DNA of 64,000 bases from Lumbricus terrestris (taxonomy: Eukaryota; Annelida; Clitellata; Crassiclitellata; Lumbricidae), in NCBI GenBank assembly GCA_949752735.1, contig OX457046.1, positions 39,157,149 to 39,221,148 of the forward strand, in the 5' to 3' direction. A program made the translations under genes and the position numbers. Numbering within the stretch: position 1 is the first letter of the stretch; each line of letters begins with the position of its first letter. The notes under the pieces were generated by a model. The model had not been told where the DNA came from. It saw nothing but the letters and a program-made list of their open reading frames with translations, and ran no database searches. Shown in pieces: positions 43,801 through 55,865 of this stretch.

Positions 43801-44717
43801 GACCGAACGAATGATATATGCACTATGTGATTGCTGTAGTTCAATTATGTCATCTTTTGTCATTGTTGACTCCGTTCATATTGAATAATTTGTCTCTTGT
43901 TGGTGCATTTCACAAGCTGCACTGAACAAGGACAGGATGTTCTATTGTTCTAGTAAAACAATAGATAGTAATGAGGCATAAATTCCAAACTACACATTTC
44001 CGATGTTGTTCATTGAGACCAATTTCTGTATCCAGTAATTTTTAGACTATTTTTAAAAACTGGCTTTATTATCTTTTATTTGCATATATAGTTATATGTT
44101 GATAGCATAATTATCCTCTGTGTGTCATTATTTTTGCTGTTATGCACTATATACTGTATATATACTTGACCTAAAGTTGTTTAAACCGTGAAATGGAAAC
44201 GCATTGTAAATACATTGTTCAACGATTTGGTTTTGAAGTGCTCAGCCCATTTCGTGTGTTTCTTCACAATACAGCAGATGTATCGGTAACTGTTATTGTT
44301 GTAATCATTGAACATAATTAGTATTTATGAACTAGACATTGTATGTTTTGTGTAAAGAAAGAGCATTTTGGTATTCAGTTCCTTTTAGGCTATCACCAAC
44401 TGGAACACGCATACCATTGGACTTTTATGTAATGTTTATACCTTTTTCATGTATGTGCACATGCTGAAGCATTTTAAAGTTATGCACTCAACACATGTTA
44501 TTGACATAGAGGATAAGGGCAGTTTTTTAGCCCTGGTGTGGAGTAGTAGTACTAGTGACTTCAATTTGTTAGCCCTGGAATACAAGGTCGTGTGGCCTGT
44601 CCTCTCCTAGCTTACTGCTCTGCGCACCAACATTGTGTAGTCAGTGTGCTTATTAAAGCTGATTTGGCTAGGGTGCAGGCTGCATATGAAGGAGGAATCT
44701 CAAAACCAATGTATGTA
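43801..44717. other. AT-rich DNA, possible SCHIP1 3' region
   Basis: No repeat or gene was recognised. The SCHIP1 poly(A) site may lie here but no signal stands out. Confidence 0.3.
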
Positions 44718-44941
44718 TATGCACTTGTTATATAGCGCACCATCAAGATACTACTCAGAAGTGCCCCGACTGCAGTGCAGACACTGAATTGGAGTTTCAC
44801 ACTGAAGTTCTGAGCAATTGCAAGTGAAGGACTTGCCCAAGGTCCCTACGAGACGAATAATTGAGGAAGTTGAGGTGGATTCGAACCTGCAACCATCCGG
44901 CTGCAAGGCAACGAACATATCCACTACACCACCGTGCCCCA
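44718..44941 (-). repeat. SINE-A, best-preserved copy
   Basis: On minus: GGGCACGGTGGTGTAGTGG (A box), CCTTGCAGCCGGATGG, B box AGGTTCGAATCC, body GGGACCTTGGGCAAGTCC, tail with CACTTCTGAGTAG and GCGCTATATAACAAGTG. Confidence 0.9.
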
Positions 44942-45930
44942 GAATTTGAACCCTATGTCACAACTGATACTCCAGCTTGCTAACCACAGTTGTCCATCTG
45001 ATTGTTTGTAATCACTTACTAATTACATTGCTCTACCGTCAAAAGTTCTTTACGTCAAAGTTTGTGACTGGGAAAAAATATATTAGGAATAGCATTGATA
45101 TTAAGAATATTTAACAGCAATATTTCCGTTGAGTGCAAAGTATTTTTCTTTAGATTTTATAGCTTAAGGACAATTTTTTTGTTTTCGTCAGCTTTTAATC
45201 CTGCATACGGTGTCTGGAAACTTGATTTTAGCAGTTGGCCGTCTCTTATCGGCCGGCAATTTGTACTAGATTCATGACTTGTATTTGCCTATGCACGTAT
45301 ATGGTAGATAGTGTGTACCGTTCACAAACTTCAGCTGTCTTCATTTTATTCCATGAAATCGTTAAAGTCAAACAAAGACTTAAACATTAACCTGCTACCT
45401 CATTCTCTGCATTTTTGTGTCACAAAGCGCCATATTTCGCTTGCACTTATTTGTTTCACATGGTGCAAATGCATGGGTTGTGCTGAAATTGCGTGTTGGA
45501 TGTCGTGTGAACTAACTTGGCACAGTACACATAATTTCTGAGAATGAATCCTAAAAGTTATCCATTGAGGGCCATCCATTTGGCATGTACACAGAAGTTA
45601 GGACATATTAGCCCTCTTCATGTACCGGGGTACGCACGTGTGATTTTTTTCCCGCATAATTCAATTCCTAAGAAAAGAAAAGAAAAACTAAACTGTCGGT
45701 TTCTGTAAAATTCTAGGTTGAGAGCCTGATCAAAATTGCTTACTGGATCCTAGAACTAATGCTGCAAACAATAATAAAAGTCGGATGGCTTTTGTTTACA
45801 GCTCTGTGATAGTTAATAGGAGAGATAATATCATGGGATGCGAGTCACACCGTTGCATATGAGTTACACTGTTCACACACTCCTGCTACTCGTCTGATAA
45901 CTGTTCAGTGACGCAGTTGAAAGTCACACC

Positions 45931-46140
45931 CAGTGGTTAAAGTGACTTGGGTGAGCAGTGGGAATGCTGAATGTGAGCAGTGGGAACGCTGAATGTGAGC
46001 AGTGGGAACGCTGATGAAGAATTGCATTGAAATGCATGCATTTTGGCGTTCCATCATGATGAGCAGTGGGAACGCAAGCCAAGAATTTCGAGAGCAGTGG
46101 GAACGCCGTTCCCACGCGTTCCCACCCACTTTAAACCCTG
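45931..46140. mobile_element. Non-autonomous hAT element, 210 bp, with 7/8 duplication
   Basis: Ends CAGTGGTTAAAGTG and CACTTTAAACCCTG are inverted. Flanks are GTCACACC and GTCACGCC, seven of eight alike. Inside are five GAGCAGTGGGAACGC units. Confidence 0.85.
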
Positions 46141-47478
46141 GTCACGCCATGTTTCATATGCGTACACTCATTATCAGTAGGCGCCATGCGCAGGCATATT
46201 CATTTCGGCTAACCTCTATACATGCGTGCTAGGTGAGAAGATATCTAGATTCTCTTTTGCATGAGAATTGAGACTGCATCACACAATCATGAACATAATG
46301 AAATGTTGTGTGTTTTCATGTAGCAAAAGCATACTGTAATTCGATTTATAAACATTGTATTTTTCTTGTTATGTGAGATCCTTCGCAAAATTTTATCAAC
46401 TTGGTCAAAATATGTATGCACATATTTAGACAATGTATTCAAAGATGATGTAATGTATCATTTAGCACTATAATTTCTATTTTTTGGATGATGGCATTGT
46501 AAGTGTATCGCGATAACATTTTCCTGTAACTATGAAGAAATTCAAGGAGATTCTACAGTAACTTACTATTAAAAGTTGTTTAATATGGATTCGTGGTTTA
46601 AACTCTAAACAGTGGAATGTAAAGTGCTGGGTAAGAGTTTGTCTGAAGCTGGGCGTGATTAAGAAGTCCAAAAATGAAAGGAAAATTATTACATTTTGGT
46701 ATGTTCGTCTTATTATGAATAGTGCAATATATATAATAATGGGTCATTAAGGGTAAATAAATAGAAACTAATGAATGATTTAACTAAAAAAAATCTGGTA
46801 GACTGCCAAATTCTAATTTCATTTCATGCATTCATTCAAGTATTTATATAGCACCTTTTCAAGCAAACTACTTGGGGGGGATTGCTCCCGACTCCAGCAC
46901 AACATGTCAGATTCTTATTAAAATTTCCAGTGATGGGTCCTAATGGTAATTATTATCATATTGGCTTTTAATTCTCATTAGTTAGTCAATAATCTGGTAT
47001 TTGTGATTAAACTTGTTTACTTCTACCTAAATTTCTGTTAGCTTCATAATTACCCGGTACCTGGAGAGGTATGAAGTTGAACAGTCCTAACATTTGGCCC
47101 AGTCTGGTTAATTCTCACCTAGCACTACCATTTTCCATAGCTTATACAGTGACAGGATTTTGGCAAATACGGATGTCATTCCAAAGTGTATTTTAACTTT
47201 CATGTACAGACATTTCATTGCAAAACTTTGCTCAAAGTTTCTTTTTAAATAGATGGAATCATTGCAAGTTTATCGTGTTTTGTGATTTGTGTTGAAATTC
47301 AGTATTTTCATATTGCCACTGTTTTGCCAGGTTTGTGTATTTACTGATGTGTTGGTATGTATGTGTCTGCATGTGTGTTTGGGCGTACATGTATAAGTGA
47401 GTATCTGTATTTCTGTGTGCTCTTGGCTTTCAACTGGCCTTTGACTAGCGCAACGATCCTGCATAGTATCCACTATGG

Positions 47479-47801
47479 CAGTTGTTCCCAACCTGTTTGA
47501 CTTCAGGGTCACTTTTTCTAAGTTGGAGGACATGAGGGCCACTTTTTCTTGGTTGAAGGACATTAGGGGCCACAAGGCTAAAATTTAATTAACTGAAGCA
47601 TATATAATTGTTATGATTTAATCAGAATAGAATGTTTGATGTTATTTATAGTCATCAAAATAAAATAAATTGTAACATAAAAAAAATGTGTTCTATCTTG
47701 TCGAAATTGTCAATTTGTTAAAAATTCTTTTAATGAGGGCCATTTTTAGGCCTGGCGGCCGGGCCACTTTTAGCTTGTGGGCCACAGGTTTGGAACTACT
47801 G
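47479..47801. mobile_element. hAT element of the 28,991 family
   Basis: Starts CAGTTGTTCCCAACC, has GGGCCACTTTTTC and GGCCTGGCGG blocks and ends GGTTTGGAACTACTG. The 8-bp flanks no longer match. It represents the pre-insertion state of the copy at 28,991. Confidence 0.75.
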
Positions 47802-47945
47802 CTACTACTACTACTGTCGATTCAGGGCTTCAGGCTACTCTTAATTCTATGCCGCTCTTGTACTAGATGAAACGTTCGATACCGTGGTGTGTTTAGGGCC
47901 TGTAGGCCAAGATGAAAATGTAAAAAAATGAATAAAACAATAGGC

Positions 47946-48139
47946 GGCGTAATTGCAGAACACGGGACCGCTAGTTTAGCGGTAAGGGTCAGGGTAAGCG
48001 TCGTGAGGGTCGGCTAGGGTCAAGTTAAGCGTCGTGAGTGTCGGTTAGGGTTAGTGTTAGGGTTAGTGTCGTCATTACATACTTATATACTATACTAAAA
48101 TCGCTGAAAACTAGCGGTCCCGTGTTCTGCAATTACGCC
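47946..48139. mobile_element. MITE, 194 bp, with 37-bp TIR and 8-bp duplication
   Basis: Ends GGCGTAATTGCAGAACACGG and its complement, extending through GACCGCTAGTTT on both sides. CAATAGGC flanks both sides (47,938-47,945 and 48,140-48,147). The middle holds GGTTAGGG-type repeats. Ends do not start CA, so it may not be hAT. Confidence 0.93.
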
Positions 48140-48149
48140 CAATAGGCTT

Positions 48150-49090
48150 GATACTTTTATTAGCCGATACACAAATCTCCGCAGTAGGCTCTACTTTAGA
48201 AAAGTAATCGATATTTTACAATCATTAAAAGTCGCTCCAACGGTGACGTAATTTTATGACGTATCACAAAGCTATCAAGCTGTGTCATGTCTTTGATTGG
48301 TATATAGATATTCGTTTTTATTGACAAAATAACCGATCGACATAACGCGACAGTTAACAAGCACAAAGGAGCAGCGGATAAAGCCTAGTAAATGTTTTTA
48401 TACAGCATCCGTGTTATGAAGCTTTTATTGTTTTTATTGGTTAGTTCGAATGGATGTAGCCTAGAGTAAGTAATTTAATTTATAGTAAGTAATTTAATTT
48501 ATATCTTAACCGTAATAAATGATCCCTACCACGATTGGTGGGAGATTTTAAATTGAAATGGTCTTTTAATTTAAAATCTCTTTGAAATAAAGATGCGGTT
48601 GCATGAAAATTGATAACGCGTCCAAAATGACATAATCACGACGTGTAAATATTGGTTCTCGGAGAAAATTCTGGGAACAGTTTCTGACAAAATAATCTGA
48701 GAAATTTTTATTGTATAGCGCATTTTTTAATGCTCAAGGCCGCAGTCAATGTTTTCTATTACGCAGAACGGCGTTAGGCTATAATACACTGGGCGAGAGC
48801 CAGGAATTAATTATAGTCCGAGATGACACGTACGTAAGCTCCCGTGGAAGAAATGTTTCAAGAAAAATAAGACGATAATATTTGATTGTTGAAGCAATTG
48901 AGTTCTCAATTGTAGGCCTATTGTTTGTATTAGGGGTTAGGCCAATAGGCCTACTGTGTTTCGGCCACCAGCACCAAGTAGGCTGACAATAACACAGATT
49001 TCTATAGGGCTTAGCCAGGAATAATCTTGGACTTTCCATTAGGCGTGGTGCCAATGAACATGGTCGCAAAGTGCACATAATTAATCAATC
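48150..49090. other. Intergenic DNA, nothing recognised
   Basis: A 99-codon minus ORF (48,779-49,078) has no domain I recognise and sits in AT-rich DNA. Confidence 0.35.
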
Positions 49091-49094
49091 AATC

Positions 49095-49330
49095 GTAATT
49101 GTACGCGGCGCCCCTTCAATGTGTCTACTCAGAGGCACTCCCGGTCGAGATCAAGCGAAAAATCAGTCTTCAACAGTTTGTGAAATTGAGAAGAGCTTGG
49201 GAGGCGTCGCATAGTCAAGGGAAGTCCATTCCAGGTTGTTGGACCAACCACAGAGAATGAACGCCTCTGCATTGTTGTAGAGCGAGTGAAAGGAACCATT
49301 AGCCTAAGTCACAATGGACAGCAGAGCGCA
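49095..49330 (-). mobile_element. LINE 3' end with legible RT C-terminus
   Basis: Minus reading: MQRRSFSVVGPTTWNGLPLT, then FHKLLKTDFSLDLD and stop, then GGGAGTGCCTCTGAGTAG and GAAGGGGCGCCGCG. This clean copy identifies the family of the fragment at 2,155. Confidence 0.8.
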
Positions 49331-50140
49331 GTGCGCGGCGGCCTATGCAAGTGGAAATGGGAGGCAAAGATCACACAGTTTAAAATTAGTTTAAATTTGT
49401 TCGAAATTATCTAATTATTTTGGCTATTGGCTAAGCTCCCCCCCCCAGAAGACCCAGATTAATTTTTTACCGTGTAAATAACATTTTTTCGGGCTTAGCC
49501 TCCCTCCCTCCCCCGCTCCCCCCCCCCCAAGAAAGCGCAGACTCAGAAATTCGGGGGAAATGGTTCTGTTCACGAACGCCAAATTTCCTTTAGTCCTCCC
49601 ATGTTCATAAGACGAACGCTGTTGAAAAACGTCTAGACGTAGGCTACTACATGTATATAGGCTTTATCCGCTGCTCTCTTGGCGTCTGATAACTATCGCG
49701 TTATGGTGATCGGTTATTATTGTTCTCAATAAAACCAACATTATCTCACTATCCTTGATCCGTGCGTTCTCTTGATCTGTTTAAAGTAAATCTTTGTCCC
49801 ACGAGATACATGTATAGGCCTATACGACTGCCCCAGTGACCAAATCTCTTGCATAAAAAATTGAGTTTATTGGCCCCACTCTAGGACACCAACTTCGTCG
49901 ACGCTGTCACCTTGAATAGTTCTACGCGCCGCGCAATTTTAGGTTTCCTTAGGCCTAATGCAGACTAATTATTATAATGAATAATGGAAAATAAACAGAT
50001 TTACTTCATGCTCTATGTCGAAATGCCATGGTATAACTCACATGATCAACCCTTGAACAGATAGATGGAGACGACGTGAATATCAGATCTGCCTCTTTCT
50101 TCTTCGAGTGACTCGCACTATAGTCGCAGCGAATTCAACG

Positions 50141-51648
50141 ATGCATTTAACGGACATCTTCTACGCTGCGGTGCTGCCAACATTCATCCTGCGATGCATT
50201 TCCCCACACGAAACAAATATCATCGTCACCAGTTCATCCGGGTCCATGCGCGGTTTTCGCACCCGCGATCCGGAGTCTGTCGCCTTCCTGGGTATACCTT
50301 TCGCCAAACCACCCGTCGGCCGACTGAGATTCAGAATGCCGGAACCGGTCGATCGGTGGAAGGGTGTGCTGAACGCCACGCAGTTTGCCGACGCCTGCTA
50401 CCAGTACGTTGATCCGTCGAAATTTCCCGGCGACGCAATGGTCAACCCGACGACGGGCGTCAGCGAGAACTGTCTCTACCTCAACGTTTGGGCGCCGGTG
50501 CCGCGTCCTGTGAACGCCCCGGTGATGGTCTGGCTCCACGGGGGATTATTCCTGAGGGGATCGACCTCGATGGATATGTACAACGGGAAGTATCTTGCCG
50601 CCGGGGAAAGGGTGATCGTCGTCAGTATAGCCTACCGTCTCGGCATCCTCGGGTTCTTCTACCTGGGACACGACAGCGCCCCGGGCAACCAGGGCCTACA
50701 CGATCAGGTGATGGGACTTCGATGGGTGCACGACAATATCGTTAAGTTCGGAGGTGATCCGAATCGAATGACGCTGTTCGGGTCCGATGCGGGGGCAACG
50801 AGCATCAGCCTGCATCTGTTGTCGCCGCTAAGTGACGGTCTCTTCCACCGGGCGATCATGCAGAGCGGAGTGACTGGACCGGCGGGGGCAGGGTTCCAGA
50901 CGGAGACCGCAGCGGAGGCCAAGAGTCGGGCCCTGCTGTACGCCTTCGAGTTCCTGGAGTGTCCGCGGACAGAGGACCCGCTGGCCATCACGACCTGCCT
51001 GCGAGACATGACTGCGGACGAACTCGTCTACGACCAGCTCTTCCCGCACACTCACATGATCTTCCTGCCTTGCGTCGACGCTATCTTTCTGACCGCATTG
51101 CCAGCCGACGTGTTGGAGAATGGTTACATCAAGAAACGTCCGGTAATCATCGGGACCGTTAAGAACGAGGGCAGCTTGTTCGTCTTCAAGTACGCACCGG
51201 AATACGTCAACCATACCCATCGGACTATGACCAAGAAACAGTTCGACGTCGTCATGAGGCGCATTTTCACTTTCTATCCGAACTATCCAATTCGGGCGAA
51301 ACGAGAGCTTCAAGACAAACTAATTGAGCTGTATGGAGACCGAGATCACCCGACTGACACCGCCAGGAACCTTGCTGCGCTCGACGCCGTCTACTCGGAC
51401 GCTTACTTCGTTTGCGCCATGAACGAATACGCTCGCGCCTACTCCGGACGCGGTGAGGACGTGTACGTGTTCCACATGACCCAGCGCTACGAAAGGAACC
51501 CCTGGCCACAGTGGATGGGAGTCGTCCACGGTGACGATGTCTACTTCGTGTTCGGGGCGGCACCCGCTCCTGAACTGGACCTGGCCGACGAAGAGTTGCT
51601 ACTGAGTAAGGCGATGAAGACGTACTGGGCAAATTTCGCTAGGACCGG
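50141..51648 (+). CDS. Cholinesterase-like exon 1, main fold
   Basis: Codes for residues 1-503 without interruption and ends ACCGG before GTGAGT in phase 2. GC-rich third positions contrast with AT-rich flanks. The single large exon carries all three triad positions. Confidence 0.93.
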
Positions 51649-53459
51649 GTGAGTGAGTAGTGCTAGCCACGTATTTTTGAAATACATGTCTGAAGTAAGC
51701 TGTCATAATTTGACGAACCTTGTGCCAACGCAAGGCACCTGGCACCCCGAGAGGGATGTCAGGGAGCCTAATTCACAGGAACGCAACCAGAACATTTCCC
51801 TGGGGGTCCTCATAATTATTGTTAGCGCCGAAGGCGCGAAACTGCGAGTGCCAAAAGCACGAAGCTTACACCGACTAGGGTTTTTTGCGGAACCCCAGAA
51901 ACCAACGCATTTTTAGCAGTTGACTCCAGCTAGAGCATGTTTCAAGATCTTTTTGCCAGCTCTTTCTAGCTGCACAGAAGTGCTTTTACAACTGCATAAC
52001 TTCATTTAGAACTGCACATTTTCTAAATAACTGCAGTGCACGTTTAAAGACCCTGTTATGTCCCCCTTCTCATCATTGAATTTGTTTAAATTTCCACACT
52101 GTAATAGTAGAATTTTAGGCTGTCATTTAAACGAAATTCCTCATAATTTAATTGCTGAGATTCATGGTTTGACACTTCATTAAATGTCGCCTATCTATTG
52201 TTTATAAAAAAAAATAATTTGCACACTGCAATAGTACATTTTAAGCTGTCATCTCTATAAAATTTATCATAATTTCATTGCTGAAAACCTGGTTTAAAAC
52301 TTCAATAAATGCCCTCCTTTTGTTTGGATTTTTAAATTTCCGCACTGTAATGGTAGCTTTTGAAGCTATCATCCTAACAACATTATTCATGGTTTCAGTG
52401 TTCAGAGACGTAGTTCACGAGTTTAATAAATGATCTCTCCCATTGTTTAAATTTTTTTGCAAACTGCAATGTAGCATTTTAAGCTGTCATTTCAATTAAA
52501 TTGTTCATTATATGGATACACAGTGGATATTATAACATTGAAAATTGTATACTGATATTTATAAATATTTCTGAAATATTGGGAGATAGGCCTATAGGCA
52601 TCTCCGTCTCTACTACAAACTTTGGAGGGACCGTTCCCCTGTCCCCTCTAAATTGCCTCTCATGGATTTCAAGAAATATTAATATGATTACAATAGTAAT
52701 TCTTAATGTTGGCTATCAAGTTCAGCAACTCAGTTCTTCTGCAGCTGGACAATTGTAATGGGTAAATGCAGGCATATATTAGGCCTATAGGCCTACGTAT
52801 AATTGTGTAGCATTGCAATCAGCTTATTTTCCACTGCCCAAGACGTTCCTGAATTGCTAACCAGACTACTGGTATCTACAAAATAGAATTGTTACTATCA
52901 TTGTTGTCATTAGAGAGATTTGCTTGCTATTTTCAGATTGATAATATAATAATATCCGTAAGGTTTCGTAAATAGGCAGATTTCAAACGCGCGTCTACCT
53001 GCCCTCTATTGTTTTTCTCTGAAGAAACCCCAACGCACCGATCAGTGACGAAACCCTCGGAGTTTGGCCAAAGTGCAAGGAGACGAATGGTTGGAGCTAC
53101 CTCGATCTGAATCTACAGTATTTCAGCCACGACGGGAGTAACATAAACGGTGTGAAGAAAGGACTTCGACTGACGGAGTGTGCGGCGTTGCATCATGCAT
53201 TCACTGATGTCGGTCCGTTCTATGTTTTACCTCTTTATAATTTTATAGCAATTAATTTAATATTATTATTATTATCGATATTGTTATTGTCGTCGTTGTT
53301 AGCATTTTATTGTGATTATTACTGAAATTTTCATTATTATTGCTATTGTTTTTACTATTATTACTACTATTACTACTACTACTGCTACTACTGCTGCTGC
53401 TGCTGCTGCTGCTACTGCTACTGCTACTGCTACTGCTACTGCTACTGCTACTGCTACTG

Positions 53460-53528
<69 letters not shown>

Positions 53529-53530
53529 GC

Positions 53531-53620
<90 letters not shown>

Positions 53621-53969
53621 TTGATGTTGTTTACAATGTTGTTTTTGTTCTTGTTATTATTACTATTAATACTATTGCTTTTGCTGCTCCTACTACTACT
53701 GTTGCTGCTGCTACTGCTACTGCTACTACTACTGCTGCTACTACTACTACTACCATTTTTTTTAATTATTGTCCTCGTCGTCGTCGTCGTCATCATCATT
53801 ACAAATCGGACATTGATAACGACACGGCAAATGATTGTGCTTCTTCATTTCAGATGAAGGGCAGTCCATCAGTTCTGCATCTCAGACAATCGCTTCGCTC
53901 GCCGCCATCATCTCTCAGCTTCTATTGTCCAATTCTCTGACGCTGCAGCCGAGAAGCATCAGCGTTTGA
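50141..53969 (+). CDS. Secreted cholinesterase-like protein, catalytically altered
   Basis: Three exons (50,141-51,648; 53,025-53,212; 53,854-53,969) join in phase to a 603-residue protein. An N-terminal signal peptide (about 1-21) precedes a type-B carboxylesterase/cholinesterase fold: CYQYVD, SENCLYLNVWAP, the Cys86-Cys111 and Cys274-Cys286 loops, Glu343 in KNEGS and His463 in WMGVVHG. The nucleophile motif GESAG is GSDAG (214-218): Ser is Asp216. The oxyanion Gly-Gly-Gly is GGL (134-136), and the choline-site Trp of MWNP is Val101. It is thus probably a non-enzymatic cholinesterase-like protein, as neuroligins and glutactin are; esterase activity is unlikely. The C-terminus holds a moderately hydrophobic stretch (TIASLAAIISQLLL) that could be a GPI signal. 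Start chosen at ATG 50,141, as the upstream frame begins only with GTG. Confidence 0.92.
51945..52050 (+). mobile_element. Fragment of the 17,790 hAT family
   Basis: Contains GCTGCACAGAAGTGC, TTTAGAACTGCACATTTT and ends GTTTAAAGACCCTG, a decayed right end. It lies in intron 1 of the cholinesterase-like gene. Confidence 0.6.
52055..52765 (+). repeat. About 125-bp tandem repeats shared with a hAT interior
   Basis: Four units from 52,055 share CACTGTAATAGTA, TTTTAAGCTGTCATC and TTCAATAAATG. The following part to 52,765 matches 21,110-21,160 inside the 2.3-kb hAT, so this is probably an old remnant of that element. Confidence 0.75.
53025..53212 (+). CDS. Cholinesterase-like exon 2
   Basis: After GTTTTTCTCTGAAG it reads NPNAPISDETLGVWPKCKET and continues to LTECAALHHAFTDV. 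It corresponds to the C-terminal part of the cholinesterase domain with its last disulfide Cys (Cys555). The donor CG|GTCCGT is weak but the phase fits exon 3. Confidence 0.85.
53340..53760 (+). repeat. (CTA)/(CTG) microsatellite, about 400 bp
   Basis: Long runs of CTA mixed with CTG, in intron 2 of the cholinesterase-like gene. The Leu, Thr, Tyr and Ser ORFs over it are artefacts. Confidence 0.97.
53854..53969 (+). CDS. Cholinesterase-like terminal exon
   Basis: After TTCTTCATTTCAG it completes Asp and reads EGQSISSASQTIASLAAIIS then QLLLSNSLTLQPRSISV and TGA. The end resembles the variable C-tails of cholinesterases. ATTAAA at 54,012-54,017 and AATAAA at 54,332-54,337 are possible poly(A) signals. 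Confidence 0.75.
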
Positions 53970-54537
53970 CTTTGGCACCGAACACACCATCCTATGCTTA
54001 TTGTAGTTCTAATTAAAGGCCATTTATGAGGTGCTGCTAGACAAAAACGACAGGCGTGAGACGCTTTCTCTGCCAACCTAAATATGATGTTTTATGGGTC
54101 GATGGCAAATAGATTCACATCGGTTGGCAGTAATGGAGGATTCGCCAGTTGTGGACCCTCGCACTCACGTAGGACCAGACCAAACGCTTCCTATAGGCTA
54201 GTCGTAATCATAGCAGAACGTGGGTGGTATTCGCGAAGCCGGAAATGTATTATCTAAAAGGTTTGCGACCGCTTGACCTCTGGAAAATTAGTTCAAACTG
54301 GTCTTCAGTTAGATATACATGTAGTTTGGCTAATAAATTAATATAATACGGTTCGTCCAATTTAAATATTGTGTCGACGTTAATTACATCGTAGCAAACA
54401 AACAACTACAGCATTAATTCGTTAAATTGATATTTATTGTGACAAGATAAGGACTTTTTCATTCGCTTTAAATTAATTTTTATAGCGACTTTTCAAGGGG
54501 ACTGCCCGAGGGCGGTCCAAAACCCAGTGCGGCCAAA

Positions 54538-54680
54538 CAGTGGCGGCGCCAGGATTTCAGTTTTGGGGGGGCTAAAGGGGGTTAATCGTCCAAAAAAATT
54601 ATTTTTACATGTGGAAAAAAATGGATGGCCTTTTTTAGGGGGGCTTAGCCCCTCCTAGCCCCCCCCTAGCGCCGCCACTG
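54538..54680. mobile_element. Non-autonomous hAT element, 143 bp, with 8-bp duplication
   Basis: Ends CAGTGGCGGCG and CGCCGCCACTG. CGGCCAAA flanks both sides (54,530-54,537 and 54,681-54,688). G-run and GCTTAGCCCC blocks lie inside. Relative nested at 35,663. Confidence 0.93.
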
Positions 54681-54719
54681 CGGCCAAATGGAACTGTCGT
54701 GTGATTGTATTGTATTTAA

Positions 54720-55143
54720 ACATTTATGAAGCGCCTTTAGTAGGGTGAACCGTTCAGAGGCGCTCCCAGTGCGCAAGGACCCGCGAGAAGAAGCAGGTTT
54801 TGAGAAGAGACAGAGCAGAGGAGAGACTGACAGAAAGAAGTGTAGAGCGAACAGAAGGAGAAAGAGCATTCCAGAGAGAAGGACCAATAGAGACAAAAGA
54901 TCGAGACTGAGCCATAGCAGTTCTAGACCGAGGAACCAATAGGTCAAGTCTGTTGGATGAACGAAGCGGACGATGGGAGGAAGCTGAGTGAGGACGAAGT
55001 AAAGCATTAGTCAGATGATTAGTGATGAGAGAGGAATGACTAAGAAGGAGTTCTAGAAAGGCCATTCCAGGTCGAGACTCGAGAGTCCTACCACACACTG
55101 CTACTGGTAGGCCTGCTTTTAATGCAATGCTGTTGGCTATCAT
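54720..55143 (-). pseudogene. LINE reverse transcriptase C-terminal fragment
   Basis: A 129-codon minus ORF reads RSSNRLDLLVPRSRTAMAQS and RSFVSIGPSLWNALSPSVRS with a Leu/Lys tail. This is the SFxxxGPxLWNxL motif of CR1/L2-like elements. The GGCGCTTCATAAATG tail is present. Confidence 0.85.
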
Positions 55144-55860
55144 TACAGCTATCCATTAAGAAAAGAACGCTGATTATACCCTGGGATGGGAACTGTTGAT
55201 TAACAGAAGTTAGTTTTATCACGTTCAAGTAACATGCATGGTGATTGTTATTGGTATTTTTTTATATTTAAAAGCCAAATTGAATTGGCAAAAAATGCGG
55301 GGTAGCCTAGCTGCGGGTCGATGGTATCCTATGTCTAAGTAAGCAACTCTGATTTTAGTCAGTCGGTGATTTAAAAAAAATAGAAAGGCATTAGGCCTAT
55401 TCATAAACTTCGTATTACTGTCCAGTATAGCCGGATCCCTAAAAGTCACCGGGCTCCTGGGAATTTGTCCCACGCCCAATACCTCTTGGTTGTAGGCGGC
55501 TCTTCTAGCAGAACGGGCAGACCACAGCAAAGTAAAATGTCTATCTCACTGGTTCCCAACTTCTTCAGAGTAAGGCGCCTTACAGAAAGCTAATCATTCA
55601 TCACACATTTGACCCCAGTCTTATTTTTCCCTGATATATTTGCTTCCTAATACAATGACGGGCGAAGTTCTGAACCAGAGTGTTGTCCCTTTTATACACT
55701 TTTTAAAGTTTAAAACATGATTACAGGCCTGCATCATAGGTGGTGATAATCAGTTTCCACATGTATCCATTCTGCCAGCCAGCCTTATCAGCATTAGAGC
55801 TGGTGCCTTCGACACGCACGCTGATGGGAAAGCACTGTTTTTAAACGAAAAACTTTTCAC
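55144..55860. other. Unassigned DNA
   Basis: Holds a GGTTCCCAAC fragment at 55,550 like the 28,991 family. No gene was recognised. Confidence 0.3.
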
Positions 55861-55865
55861 TGGAG

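Noticed and set aside
48000..48070. Interstitial telomere
   Set aside because: Only a few TTAGGG-like units, confined to a MITE core.
50108..50140. Upstream start for the cholinesterase-like protein
   Set aside because: The codon is GTG; ATG at 50,141 gives a good signal peptide.
53299..53857. 166-181-codon ORFs on both strands
   Set aside because: Artefacts of the CTA/CTG microsatellite in the cholinesterase-like intron.
54745..54942. 65-codon plus-strand ORF
   Set aside because: Antisense shadow of a LINE C-terminus.
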